Origin: an uncultured candidate division Zixibacteria bacterium
Lineage (GTDB): Bacteria > Zixibacteria > MSB-5A5 > GN15 > FEB-12
DNA: 16,018 nucleotides
Assembly (NCBI GenBank): GCA_913009765.1
Contig: CAJVYT010000047.1
Span: 1 to 16,018 of the forward strand
Direction: 5' to 3'
In this document: positions 1 to 7,889 of the stretch, one piece after another
How the letters are laid out: each line of letters starts with the position of its first letter
How positions within the stretch are numbered: position 1 is the first letter of the stretch
The notes under the pieces: model-generated
Told to the model about the DNA's origin: nothing
The model's input: the letters and a program-made list of their open reading frames with translations, nothing else
The model's database searches: none
Made by a program: the position numbers and the translations under genes

Positions 1-51
1 TATCTCTTTACTTACATGACAATTGTTTTGTTTTTTTTTTTTTTTTTTTTT
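1..51. other. Sequencing run-off artefact (noise plus 21-T run)
   Basis: This stretch lies outside the P7 adapter end and therefore cannot be genomic. Bases 31-51 are an unbroken run of 21 T, the complement of the poly-A calls produced when a read runs past the end of a short library molecule. Bases 1-30 look like the random calls that follow. It should be trimmed before any analysis. Confidence 0.9.
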
Positions 52-117
52 CAAGCAGAAGACGGCATACGAGATATATCAGTGTGACTGGAGTTCAGAC
101 GTGTGCTCTTCCGATCT
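52..117 (-). other. Illumina P7 / index / Read-2 adapter (contaminant)
   Basis: Bases 52-75 are the P7 flow-cell sequence beginning CAAGCAGAAGACGGCATAC. Bases 76-83 (ATATCAGT) carry the index in reverse complement, matching a TruSeq-style ACTGAT index. Bases 84-117 are the multiplexing Read-2 primer site ending GCTCTTCCGATCT. The same adapter with the same index is at the other end of the contig in opposite orientation. In the minus-strand reading frame it adds a false tail containing [11 protein letters not shown] to the methyltransferase, a peptide often seen as an adapter artefact in protein databases. Confidence 0.99.
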
Positions 118-425
118 TCCCTGATCAATGACAACCAAAGTGAGTGTTCAATTCCATCATCATAATGTTCAAAAGCGCTGCCAGTATTATATGGTGGGTC
201 AATAAACACACATTTAACTTTCCCCACATACTCCTGTTCTAACGCCTTCAATGCCAGCAAGTTATCACCAAAGATCAATTTGTTATCAAAAATGTCATTA
301 TCCGTGACACGCTGTTTTGCATGATAGGTTTTACTCGGGTCTTCCAGCAAAATACGTGGCTCAAGTTTGGGGCACTTGTCTTTGCCTATCCAGGTGAGTT
401 CGAGTTTGTTTTTATGTTTTGCCAT
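118..425 (-). CDS. Site-specific DNA-methyltransferase (adenine-N6), N-terminal fragment
   Basis: First ~103 residues of an N6-adenine DNA methyltransferase of the beta class, as in type III Mod subunits. The catalytic motif IV DPPYNTG is at residues 76-82. It follows an NLLALKALE segment and an N-terminal LELTWIGKDKCPKLEPRILLEDP stretch split here as LELTWIGKDK and PKLEPRILLEDP, and it is followed by EHSLWLSLIR, all as expected at the front of this family. The S-adenosylmethionine-binding FxGxG motif and the target-recognition domain would lie beyond the contig end. The protein is cut by the adapter at base 117, and residues after LIRE are adapter-encoded. The ATG at 425 is 15 bp after the ATPase stop, with only a weak Shine-Dalgarno, so it is probably translated as the last visible gene of the operon. 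It would modify host DNA to mark self. Whether a restriction subunit follows cannot be seen. Confidence 0.9.
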
Positions 426-440
426 TTTTATTCGCTTAAA

Positions 441-2783
441 TTATTTCTTTGGTTGCTGCAGTGGGTGCATTTGTGTTTTTTTACAATGGCATTCCCAATA
501 ACTTCCCGACTTGTTACTGACGGGTAAGCTACCACAATGAATGCAGATGAAAGCATCCGCCAGTTCCAGTGACAGTTCTGCCATCTCTCTTATATCCTGA
601 TCGCTCAATTCACCTGCCCACTGATTAAAATGACAACCAACTAGGTTACGCACATAGATTGCTGAATTCAGCTTTTCATAGATTGGCAATATTTCAGTTT
701 CGATGGTTTCATCATCGCCTATCTGACTAACTATTTTTAGGTTTTTCTTTAACTCTTTATTCGGCGCACTGGATAGCTCACCAAACGTAAAACGCGGCTC
801 TATGGTATGGGGCACTTTGCAGCGATAGGCACGGCTGATAAATTCAAGCAGGTTTTCAAATAACTGCCCTGCCTGTGATGCAACCACATCACGCCTGAAA
901 TCATCTTCTTTTAGTTGTTGCCTGAGTTCATCCACATAAAGTTTGGTCTTACCACTACGAATGCCCTGCTCAAAATTCCAGGGTTTTAATTCAATTAACT
1001 GCACAGGAGCTGTTGGGTTATGTGCATAACGAAAACGATCACGTAATGGCCGATAATGCGTGGTCATAATTATTTGTGCAAAGCTGTCTGATTCGCCCAG
1101 CAACATATCCAGTGTACGCGCTAGATGCAGCTGATCGACCGAACCCAGCACATCATCGAGTATGACGATGGTTTTATCTGTATTACCACGTTTAGCCAAC
1201 GCCAAAAAGATACACAAACCCAGGGTATCAAGGTGCGATTCACTGTAATAGGGCTGTGGATGAATATCCTGCTGATCTTTAAATGCCACGCCATAGACCA
1301 ATGACCCCCGTTGGCGATCATCCAGCTTGAGCTTTAAGTGGCCCAAATCTTCCTGTGGGTGAATTTTTTGGTAAAGCTCATCCACGGATGTGGCTATTTC
1401 CAGCAGTACGGTTTCTACATAGGCTTTACGTTTTGATTCAAATATTTCAACCGCCAGCCCGAGCTTTTTCTGTACGGTTTCAGCCTGCTGGGCTTCGTTG
1501 GCTTTTTCATCTAATGTGGCAATGAGTTGTTTGATGCTATTCAGAGTATGAATTTGCTTTTGTAATTTATCTAAGAAGATTTGCAGATCATCTCTCTGTG
1601 AGCTGAGTTCGTCATTTAAAGCACTGGCTAATGCCAATGCCTGTTCTTTAGCCTCTTCTTTTTTTTGTTCCACAAGATATTTAATGGATTGTTCGTCGGT
1701 AAGTTCTTTTACAAAATGCAGCTGTGAGCTTTGTGCCGTATTTAACATATTTTTTTCTGCCCGTTGCAGCAGTTCGGTTTTGGTTTGCTGGTTTGTGGTT
1801 GCCTGTTTAATGGCGGCATTGGCCTGCTTTAACTGATCCATCCCATCTATACGCTGCGCGAGACGCTGCACCAGTTGTTCGGCTTCGATTTCGGTTTGTT
1901 CACATACCGGGCAGACTTTATCCGGGCTGGCTTGTAAATAGTCTTTTGCATCTTCCAGCAGGGTAACCAGTTGTGCATTGCTTTTAGTTTCGGCGGCTTC
2001 TATTTCTGCCAGATTTTCTTTTACCAGTTTAAGTTTTTCATTAGCCTGTTTTAGCTCATCACTTGCCTGCTGATAGGCTTGATAGTTTTTTGTCAGGTTA
2101 TCAGTGTGCTTAATACCTGCCTTTAACTTTGCCAGTTCCTGCTGCAAGGTTTCAACATCTGATTCTGTTTGTGGCCTTGCCCAGGCTTCTGCATTTTTGA
2201 ATTCTTTTGCATGCCCCGGGCTCCCTTCGGCTTCCCATAGCCCATGCAATGTTTCCTGTGCCTGCACACTGGCACGGGTGGCTGAGTCGAAGCTGTCTTT
2301 GGCTTGTTTGTAGGCCTGGCGAAGGGTGAGTTCAGAGGCTTCTATTTGTGGAATATCGAGAAAGCTTGCAACTTCTTTGTAGCGTTGCGCCGGGTCGGCA
2401 TCGATAAAGGCCTGTAGGGATTTTCTACGCAACACTTTGGTGTGAGGCCTGCCCGGAGTATTACAGAGTTTCACCCCCCGTGCATTTAAGCTGGCTTTAT
2501 ACTCTTTCTCACCGAATTCGAGTGATATTTTTACATCATTAATATTTTTACCTAGCGTCGGTATATAGCTTTCTTTTCTTTTGCCTTTTCCCAGTTTCCA
2601 GTCGTCCACAAAGGCGGTTGAACCACTTCCCACACATTCCAACGCATCAACAATGGTAGACTTGCCACTGCCATTTTCACCGAAAATTAATATCACCGGT
2701 TTTTTTGTATCAAACGACAAATCGAGTGGTTGGGTTGCCCCCCGAAAGCCCTGTATACTCAGTTTTTTTATTCGCTCAGTCAT
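441..2783 (-). CDS. SMC/RecF-like AAA (ABC-type) ATPase with zinc hook and C-terminal zinc ribbon
   Basis: 780 residues. The N-terminal half-site ends in Walker A GENGSGKST (35-43). Long charged, helical coiled-coil arms (about 205-450) flank a CPVC zinc-hook-like turn at 291-294, as in Rad50/SbcC and other hook ATPases. The second ATPase half has a signature-like SESHLDTLGL segment (514-523), Walker B TIVILDDVLGSVD (538-550) and an H-loop histidine (576, TTHYRPL). The acidic pair is DD, not the usual DE. After about residue 600 comes an extra helical domain with RNLVGCHFN (712-720), closing with a CxxC...CxC zinc ribbon (C747, C750, C765, C767). The protein probably dimerises on DNA ends or unusual DNA and uses ATP to switch a defence response; this role is inferred. 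It starts 5 bp after the 71-residue gene and ends 15 bp before the methyltransferase. I cannot name the exact family; it is related to but not clearly Lamassu LmuB, SbcC or RecF. Confidence 0.85.
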   Translation of the reverse strand: MTERIKKLSIQGFRGATQPLDLSFDTKKPVILIFGENGSGKSTIVDALECVGSGSTAFVDDWKLGKGKRKESYIPTLGKNINDVKISLEFGEKEYKASLNARGVKLCNTPGRPHTKVLRRKSLQAFIDADPAQRYKEVASFLDIPQIEASELTLRQAYKQAKDSFDSATRASVQAQETLHGLWEAEGSPGHAKEFKNAEAWARPQTESDVETLQQELAKLKAGIKHTDNLTKNYQAYQQASDELKQANEKLKLVKENLAEIEAAETKSNAQLVTLLEDAKDYLQASPDKVCPVCEQTEIEAEQLVQRLAQRIDGMDQLKQANAAIKQATTNQQTKTELLQRAEKNMLNTAQSSQLHFVKELTDEQSIKYLVEQKKEEAKEQALALASALNDELSSQRDDLQIFLDKLQKQIHTLNSIKQLIATLDEKANEAQQAETVQKKLGLAVEIFESKRKAYVETVLLEIATSVDELYQKIHPQEDLGHLKLKLDDRQRGSLVYGVAFKDQQDIHPQPYYSESHLDTLGLCIFLALAKRGNTDKTIVILDDVLGSVDQLHLARTLDMLLGESDSFAQIIMTTHYRPLRDRFRYAHNPTAPVQLIELKPWNFEQGIRSGKTKLYVDELRQQLKEDDFRRDVVASQAGQLFENLLEFISRAYRCKVPHTIEPRFTFGELSSAPNKELKKNLKIVSQIGDDETIETEILPIYEKLNSAIYVRNLVGCHFNQWAGELSDQDIREMAELSLELADAFICIHCGSLPVSNKSGSYWECHCKKTQMHPLQQPKK

Positions 2784-2788
2784 TTATT

Positions 2789-3004
2789 TTACTCGGCATC
2801 ACTTGCCTGCCCATTATTCGCTTCTTGCTCTGTTGCCATATCAATTAACAGCGTCCAGTCTTCTGCATCAAGCAAACCCATTGCTACTTGTTGTGTCAAT
2901 TTTTTCTTCTTATTGGCTGATATCAGTTTTTTCTCGATTAGAGCATCGATAATTTCCTGTGCCAGATATTCCTGAGCGGATAAAATTTGTTTTTGTTCAG
3001 TCAT
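2789..3004 (-). CDS. Small hypothetical protein (71 aa) in the defence operon
   Basis: Not recognised. 71 residues, predicted mostly helical, with a lysine-rich centre (ISANKKKKLTQQ, about 49 residues from the end at the middle of the protein) and an acidic C-terminus rich in E, D, N and Q. No membrane segment, cysteine or catalytic motif is visible. It is likely a real gene. It has GGGTGA five bases before its ATG, it starts 9 bp after the AbiEii stop, and it ends 5 bp before the ATPase start, so it sits inside a tightly packed operon. The position directly before the SMC-like ATPase suggests a small partner or regulator of that ATPase, but this is inference from spacing only. Confidence 0.75.
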   Translation of the reverse strand: MTEQKQILSAQEYLAQEIIDALIEKKLISANKKKKLTQQVAMGLLDAEDWTLLIDMATEQEANNGQASDAE

Positions 3005-3013
3005 TTTTCACCC

Positions 3014-3925
3014 TTATTTCACCCTATATAAAACCGCTTCCAATTTTTCGATTGCCTGCTGATATTTCTGGCTTTCCATTTTCTGTAAGTTAAGCTGCTT
3101 CCAGCGTACCGCCGGTAATGCTTTAGCATGAGGGTAAGCGATTAAATGCCAGTCTGGTTTACCTTTTTTAAAACCCGAGATAAATGCTTTGTCTGCCTGA
3201 GTAAAAAGATTCAGAATTTCCTGTGGCAGGTTTTTTTGCACCTGCAATAAATCCTCTAGCTCTATCGCGTCCATTTTTGTCATACCCTTAAACTGATTAA
3301 CAAATAGATTTTCGATGTCGTGGATATTCGGATTTAACATTTCATTAATAGGTTTTCCCTGACTAATGACATACACGATAAATGCATCAAGAAGTGGCCT
3401 GCTTAAGCCGTCTTCCTTGTTTAATAAAAGCAACACATCAAACAGATCACGTGGATGTTGACGCTGCAAAGCGGCACATAGCTTGCCTGCAAATAACTCT
3501 TCTTTTGCTACACACTTTATGCTCATTTCACGATTAAATTCTTTTACTAAAAATGAACAAAGCGGCATTTCGACTGCTGGTAATAATGTGCCACGTATAA
3601 CCGTATTGGGTTCAATTTTTATCAGTACATTATTGTATTGCACTGAGGCATGATATTTTATCGAGTCAATGACAACATTAGCGCCTGGAAAGGCTTTTTC
3701 AATATCGGACTTTATCACCTGCAGTGCATTTAGAATGTCAGCTAACGCTTCTTCTCTATTTTTGTCCGGTAAATAATGTAGATCAATATCAACAGAAAGC
3801 CGGGGGCAGTTTCTAAAAAAGAAATTGATTGCAGTGCCACCTTTTAGCGCAAACACCGTCGATTTATTAACAATGGGTAACACATCCAGTAATAACCCCA
3901 CTTGTTTTTGGTAATACTCCCTCAT
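3014..3925 (-). CDS. abiEii: AbiEii/AbiGii-family nucleotidyltransferase toxin (type IV TA)
   Basis: About 303 residues from the chosen start MREYYQKQV. The nucleotidyltransferase motif is GGTAINFF (29-36) followed by SVDIDL, with metal-binding D46 and D48. The downstream LFAGKLCAA (K148) and RDLFDV (159-164) match the other conserved AbiEii motifs. Proteins of this family (DUF1814, related to the MenT toxins) transfer nucleotides; some modify tRNA 3' ends and stop growth. A GTG 33 bp upstream (3958) keeps the frame open but would overlap AbiEi. The ATG at 3925 lies 2 bp after the AbiEi stop, matches where the family normally begins, and suggests translational coupling to the antitoxin. All key motifs are present, so the toxin looks active. 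Confidence 0.93.
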   Translation of the reverse strand: MREYYQKQVGLLLDVLPIVNKSTVFALKGGTAINFFFRNCPRLSVDIDLHYLPDKNREEALADILNALQVIKSDIEKAFPGANVVIDSIKYHASVQYNNVLIKIEPNTVIRGTLLPAVEMPLCSFLVKEFNREMSIKCVAKEELFAGKLCAALQRQHPRDLFDVLLLLNKEDGLSRPLLDAFIVYVISQGKPINEMLNPNIHDIENLFVNQFKGMTKMDAIELEDLLQVQKNLPQEILNLFTQADKAFISGFKKGKPDWHLIAYPHAKALPAVRWKQLNLQKMESQKYQQAIEKLEAVLYRVK

Positions 3926-3927
3926 TT

Positions 3928-4737
3928 TCAAAAACCGTCCTGTTCTGTATCTAGCCACTCTTCTGGCACAGTGATTTTAAATTGCGGGTGTAATATACCT
4001 TTTCTCATTACACTACGGTTGCCTGTACCCAGGTCTATTCCTTCTATATTGAGCTGTTTATACCATGGGTGGCCGACCACGCTGGCCAGCGCTAGAAACA
4101 GGCGTTTTGCTTTGATCGATTGGCAGGCATAAAGCAAGCTTTGTATTAGCTCTGGTCGCAACGTTGTCAGTCCTTCCATTAATTGCCGAGCTTCTTCAAA
4201 ATCTGCGTATTTTGGTAGTAAATAACAGTATTCCAGCATGGCTCGCTCTGCGGAGCTGATTTTTATAGTTACATTTTCAGCAGACCAGTCGATTAATCCC
4301 GCATAGGACGGATCAAATAATGCGGTGCTGTTGATTACCCTGAAATTTTGGGCGAATGGCTGCTGGCTAAACCAGATAGGTATATGCTGATCGGATTCCA
4401 GGCTGAGCTGTAATACGGGTTTACCTACCGGCACATAATGCGCACGCCCCAGTAACTCTAAGGCGGTTCTGGCAGCTGGGCAGACTTTTAACGAAAGCTG
4501 TTGTTGCATGGCAAACACAGCACCGACCATGCTCGCGGTAGCACCCGCCCGTAGCCACGCACTTTTACCTAATGGCTCCAGCCAGCCGCTGAGTTTGTAT
4601 CGTTGCGCTAATTGAGGAGACACCCCCTGCGAAGCAAGCCAGGCACTTGTCATGGGTATCCCCACAGGCACAGAGTTCAGCAAGCTGTTGATTTTGCTGA
4701 TAGCCTTTGTTCCTTTCTCTGCCTGTTGCAGACTCAA
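3928..4737 (-). CDS. abiEi: AbiEi-family antitoxin / transcriptional repressor (type IV TA)
   Basis: 269 residues. The N-terminal part (about 13-66) is the winged-helix domain typical of AbiEi antitoxins, including SGWLEPLGKSAWLRAG (50-65). The remainder is the AbiEi C-terminal domain. In studied AbiE systems the antitoxin counteracts the nucleotidyltransferase without binding it stably, and represses its own operon by binding inverted repeats upstream. The start is a TTG at 4737, supported by GGCAGG about six bases upstream and by the family N-terminus; the first in-frame ATG would remove part of the winged helix. The upstream gap holds a palindrome, a repeat of one arm and an overlapping promoter, fitting autorepression. 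The toxin gene follows after 2 bp. Confidence 0.93.
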   Translation of the reverse strand: MSLQQAEKGTKAISKINSLLNSVPVGIPMTSAWLASQGVSPQLAQRYKLSGWLEPLGKSAWLRAGATASMVGAVFAMQQQLSLKVCPAARTALELLGRAHYVPVGKPVLQLSLESDQHIPIWFSQQPFAQNFRVINSTALFDPSYAGLIDWSAENVTIKISSAERAMLEYCYLLPKYADFEEARQLMEGLTTLRPELIQSLLYACQSIKAKRLFLALASVVGHPWYKQLNIEGIDLGTGNRSVMRKGILHPQFKITVPEEWLDTEQDGF

Positions 4738-4783
4738 TTTAACCTGCCTAGCCGATTTTTCGGTATTTAGTTTAAAATATAGT

Positions 4784-4812
4784 GTATAAATAAACTTATA
4801 GTTTATTTATAC
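4784..4812. promoter_or_regulatory. Perfect palindrome, candidate AbiEi operator (site 1)
   Basis: GTATAAATAAACT (4784-4796) and AGTTTATTTATAC (4800-4812) are exact reverse complements separated by TAT. It lies in the leader of AbiEi, downstream of the predicted promoter. The right part, ACTTATAGTTTATTTATA (4794-4811), recurs exactly at 4865-4882, 71 bp away. No rho-independent terminator is implied, since the arms are nearly all A/T. Palindromic sites upstream of abiE genes are known targets of the antitoxin; assignment to this AbiEi is inference. Confidence 0.6.
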
Positions 4813-4859
4813 AGCAATATAAAAACTAATAATAGTGATAATTTAATATATATCACAGT

Positions 4860-4887
4860 AATATACTTATAGTTTATTTATAGACAA
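4860..4887 (-). promoter_or_regulatory. Predicted abiE promoter overlapping repeat site 2
   Basis: On the minus strand a -35 TTGTCT (4882-4887) and a -10 TATATT (4860-4865) are separated by 16 bp. The second copy of the 18-bp repeat (4865-4882) fills the spacer, so a protein bound there would block RNA polymerase. The predicted transcript start is near 4853, about 115 bp before the TTG of AbiEi. This would let the abiE-ATPase-methyltransferase genes be transcribed separately from the helicase. Confidence 0.5.
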
Positions 4888-4935
4888 TTTTTCGTACTCC
4901 ACACATTGAAGAGTAGGAAACAAAATTACAGACGT

Positions 4936-7836
4936 TTATATAAGGCTCCATTGCACAGTAAATAAACATTGCTCTGTTATATTCTTTGATAATCTCTCTT
5001 CTATCGACAATATCATTTCCTCACGGCGCGCATCGACTTCATCCTGTTTATCAAATAGCTCACGACGGTCTTTATTTCTCTGGGCTTCGAGTTTTTTCTG
5101 CTTTTTCTGCAACGCCAGCTTTTCCTCCAGTGTGGGGGCTAATTTTGCCTCTTTGCGCACCTGGCGTATTTCTTTGTCCAGTTCTTTAATTGAACGTTCG
5201 ATGGACTCTTTCAGATCGTCTGCCCAGGTATCGAGTTTGGTAATTTCTTCTTCAAAAAACGTGGCGTTTCTGCTGCTTATGTCATCTAACACTTCAGCCT
5301 TACGTTTTTTATATTTTTGCCCAAGATTATTTTCAATATCAGAGACCATATTTATTGAGGATTCAGTGATACTCGCAGGCAGTGAGAACATTCGTTCGGC
5401 TTGTTTCTGAGTGACTTCATTACCATCGTCTGTCATTGCAATGAGTAGTAAGTGGTCTTCAGACTCTGCACTATCTATGGTCAGTTTTTGCAGGCTTAAC
5501 CAACCTTTTTTTCCAACCAGATTTTCGATGGCTGCAACATCTTGTGGATGATTGCTGTAATCAAAGGTGATACTTGCTGCGGGTAGTTCTTCGTTACAAA
5601 TTGATTCGATTAAACACTGTGCCAATGCGTGACCGGGTCGATAAATATGTGCATCTTCGATGGGTCGGTTATCTGGGGAACCCATACGGTATTTACCTAA
5701 AGGTATATTTTTTCCTTTTGCAGTATCCTGGTATGGGTTGGTGGTTAATTCAAAGTCACTACTATGATTATCAAATACGGCATGCTCATTCAGGATGCGC
5801 CGTGTGATTTTATAGAGCATTTGCTCATATTTATTCAGGTATGTTTTGCTTTCTTCTAAGTTAATTTTTAATTTATCATGAACTTCTGCATCAAAATTTT
5901 CCAGCAGTTTTTGACGAGTATCATCCATCGCTACACTAATCTGCTCTTCCATGTCTTCTTGCAATAAATCAAATTGAAAATTTATTTCTTCTTCACTTCG
6001 GCAATTTTGATAAATGCCCATAATTCGCTGTTCAAAATCAACCCCGCTTTCTATGGTACCCAGCACTTCATCACTGGCACCGAAAACACCATCAAACAGA
6101 GTGAACTTTTCTGATAAGAGTTCATAAACACGTTGATCAGCTGCATTTTTCTTATTGAGAAAGTTTATAACAACAACATCGTGCTTTTGACCATAGCGGT
6201 GGCAACGCCCGATACGCTGTTCGATTCTTTGCGGGTTCCAGGGCAAATCGTAATTCACCAGAAACGAGCAGAACTGCAAATTAACTCCTTCTGCCGCCGC
6301 TTCTGTTGCAATCATGATTTGTGCAGTATTTTTAAAATAATCAATTAAGGCTGAGCGCATATCCGCTGTTCTTGACCCGCTAAATTTATCCGTGCCCTGA
6401 TACGTCTGTTTCCAGTCTGCATGTATTTGTCGAGACTGGGGATCGGAATTTGAGCCATTAAATAAAACCATTTTATCTTCATAGCCATTTTTTCCTAATA
6501 GCTCGACAAGGTAATTTTGGGTTCTACGAGATTCGGTAAATATGATTACCTTGTTCTGTGAACCCAATTGGCTGGCCTTTACAAAACCTATCTTTAGTGA
6601 ATCAAGTAATGCCAGGCCTTTCGCATTTTCCTGTATAGAAGTTGCCAGATCTCTGAAAGTAGAGAGTTCATCTATTTCCTGCTCAATAGCTTCAATATCA
6701 CCCTTTGTCAGCGGCTCAGGTAATATCTCATCCTCATCCAGACCATATTCATCCCGTAATTCACTTAGTAAGTCCTGTTCGTCGCTATCCTCCTCTGGAA
6801 AATCATCAAAATAGCTCTCCAGCTTACTGTTGGTCTTAAGCATTTTTTGTAGTTTGTTTACCAGTGAATCCAGTGCACCGGCTATAGCGAACGTAGATGA
6901 GGCCAGCAATTTTCGAAGTACCAGCGTCATCAGCTTTCTTTGGCTTGATGGCAAGGCCTGTAGGTTTTCTCTTTGCAAGTAGCTGGAGACCATATCGTAG
7001 AGGTCTTGCTCATCCTGAGAGGGAACAAACTCTTGCGTAATCGGCACACGGTTGGTGTACTTTATATACTCTAAAACCTGCCGCCTGAGTGTGCGGTGAC
7101 AGATAGGTTTCAATCTGGATTTTAGCTCTGCGAAAACTGCATGTGAGGTCACCCTTGTATATTGCGCCCTAAAACTTTTAACATCACCAAAGGTATATTC
7201 ATCAATAAAACTAACCAGGCCATATAGTTCCAATAAGGAGTTTTGTAAGGGTGTCGCAGTTAGTAGAATTTTAGGAACATTAGCCAGTGCCGCTTTAATC
7301 TTTTTAGCTAATTTATTAGATGGCTTATAAACGTTCCTAAGCCTGTGTGCCTCATCAATGACAACCAGATCCCAAGGTAGCAGCATGAGATCTTCATCTT
7401 TATTTGCTGCAAAATTTATTGAACAAATAACCAATTCATTTTGCTCAAAAGGGTTCTGCTTACCTGCTTTTTTTTCTGCCTTATAGGTTCTGGCTTCCAA
7501 TATTGTTGATGAAAGAAAAAATTTCTCTAATAACTCCTGATTCCACTGTTTGCGTAAGCTTGATGGAGTGATTATGAGTATCCGCTTTTTACCTTCTGCC
7601 CATTTTTGGGAAATAACTAACCCGGCTTCTATGGTTTTTCCCAATCCGACTTCATCAGCTAAAATTGCACCGGATGATAAAGGTGATTTGAAGGCAAAAA
7701 GAGCTGCTTCAACCTGATGAGGGTTCAGATCTACCTGGGCATCCATTAAGGTGCTGGTGAGTTTTTCGAGACTATTCGCTGAGCTACGCTTAATTAGCTC
7801 ATGGGCATAATATTGTGCTTGATACTGTGTAATCAT
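4936..7836 (-). CDS. SNF2/RapA-like superfamily 2 helicase (DEAD/DEAH-type), defence-associated
   Basis: 966 residues from the ATG at 7836. Visible helicase motifs are Walker A DEVGLGKT (61-68), motif II DEAH (161-164), motif III TATP (193-196), a motif V region ATEAAAEGVNLQ (510-521), and motif VI QRIGRCHRYGQ (540-550). The last ~115 residues (837-950) are strongly charged and coiled-coil-like, ending in LFTVQWSLI. This architecture matches large SNF2/RapA-like helicases encoded beside type III-like DNA methyltransferases and translocating on DNA with ATP. In-frame ATGs at 7881 and 7878 would add 15 residues. I prefer 7836 because MITQYQAQYYAHEL matches how the family usually begins, although neither start has a clear Shine-Dalgarno. 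A 198-bp gap separates it from AbiEi downstream. All ATPase motifs are intact. Confidence 0.92.
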   Translation of the reverse strand: MITQYQAQYYAHELIKRSSANSLEKLTSTLMDAQVDLNPHQVEAALFAFKSPLSSGAILADEVGLGKTIEAGLVISQKWAEGKKRILIITPSSLRKQWNQELLEKFFLSSTILEARTYKAEKKAGKQNPFEQNELVICSINFAANKDEDLMLLPWDLVVIDEAHRLRNVYKPSNKLAKKIKAALANVPKILLTATPLQNSLLELYGLVSFIDEYTFGDVKSFRAQYTRVTSHAVFAELKSRLKPICHRTLRRQVLEYIKYTNRVPITQEFVPSQDEQDLYDMVSSYLQRENLQALPSSQRKLMTLVLRKLLASSTFAIAGALDSLVNKLQKMLKTNSKLESYFDDFPEEDSDEQDLLSELRDEYGLDEDEILPEPLTKGDIEAIEQEIDELSTFRDLATSIQENAKGLALLDSLKIGFVKASQLGSQNKVIIFTESRRTQNYLVELLGKNGYEDKMVLFNGSNSDPQSRQIHADWKQTYQGTDKFSGSRTADMRSALIDYFKNTAQIMIATEAAAEGVNLQFCSFLVNYDLPWNPQRIEQRIGRCHRYGQKHDVVVINFLNKKNAADQRVYELLSEKFTLFDGVFGASDEVLGTIESGVDFEQRIMGIYQNCRSEEEINFQFDLLQEDMEEQISVAMDDTRQKLLENFDAEVHDKLKINLEESKTYLNKYEQMLYKITRRILNEHAVFDNHSSDFELTTNPYQDTAKGKNIPLGKYRMGSPDNRPIEDAHIYRPGHALAQCLIESICNEELPAASITFDYSNHPQDVAAIENLVGKKGWLSLQKLTIDSAESEDHLLLIAMTDDGNEVTQKQAERMFSLPASITESSINMVSDIENNLGQKYKKRKAEVLDDISSRNATFFEEEITKLDTWADDLKESIERSIKELDKEIRQVRKEAKLAPTLEEKLALQKKQKKLEAQRNKDRRELFDKQDEVDARREEMILSIEERLSKNITEQCLFTVQWSLI

Positions 7837-7889
7837 ATTAAGGGTATAGGGGACGGAGTTAAAATAATAAGTTAACATCATATTGTGTA

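Noticed and set aside
31..51. Run of 21 T as a possible terminator or poly-T tract.
   Set aside because: It lies outside the P7 adapter and is read run-off.
3926..3958. GTG at 3958 as the start of AbiEii.
   Set aside because: It would overlap AbiEi by 31 bp; ATG 3925 matches the family start and directly follows the AbiEi stop.
4835..4856. GTGATA...TATCAC inverted repeat as a CRP-type site.
   Set aside because: The spacing between half-sites is too long for CRP, and no other support exists.
4986..6814. Plus-strand open frames opposite the helicase gene.
   Set aside because: They are antisense shadows without family resemblance or ribosome sites, while the minus-strand helicase has all motifs.
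118..7836. DISARM or BREX system.
   Set aside because: There is a helicase and a methyltransferase, but no DrmA/DrmB/DrmC, PglZ or BrxC-like gene in the window; AbiE and a hook ATPase are not parts of those systems.
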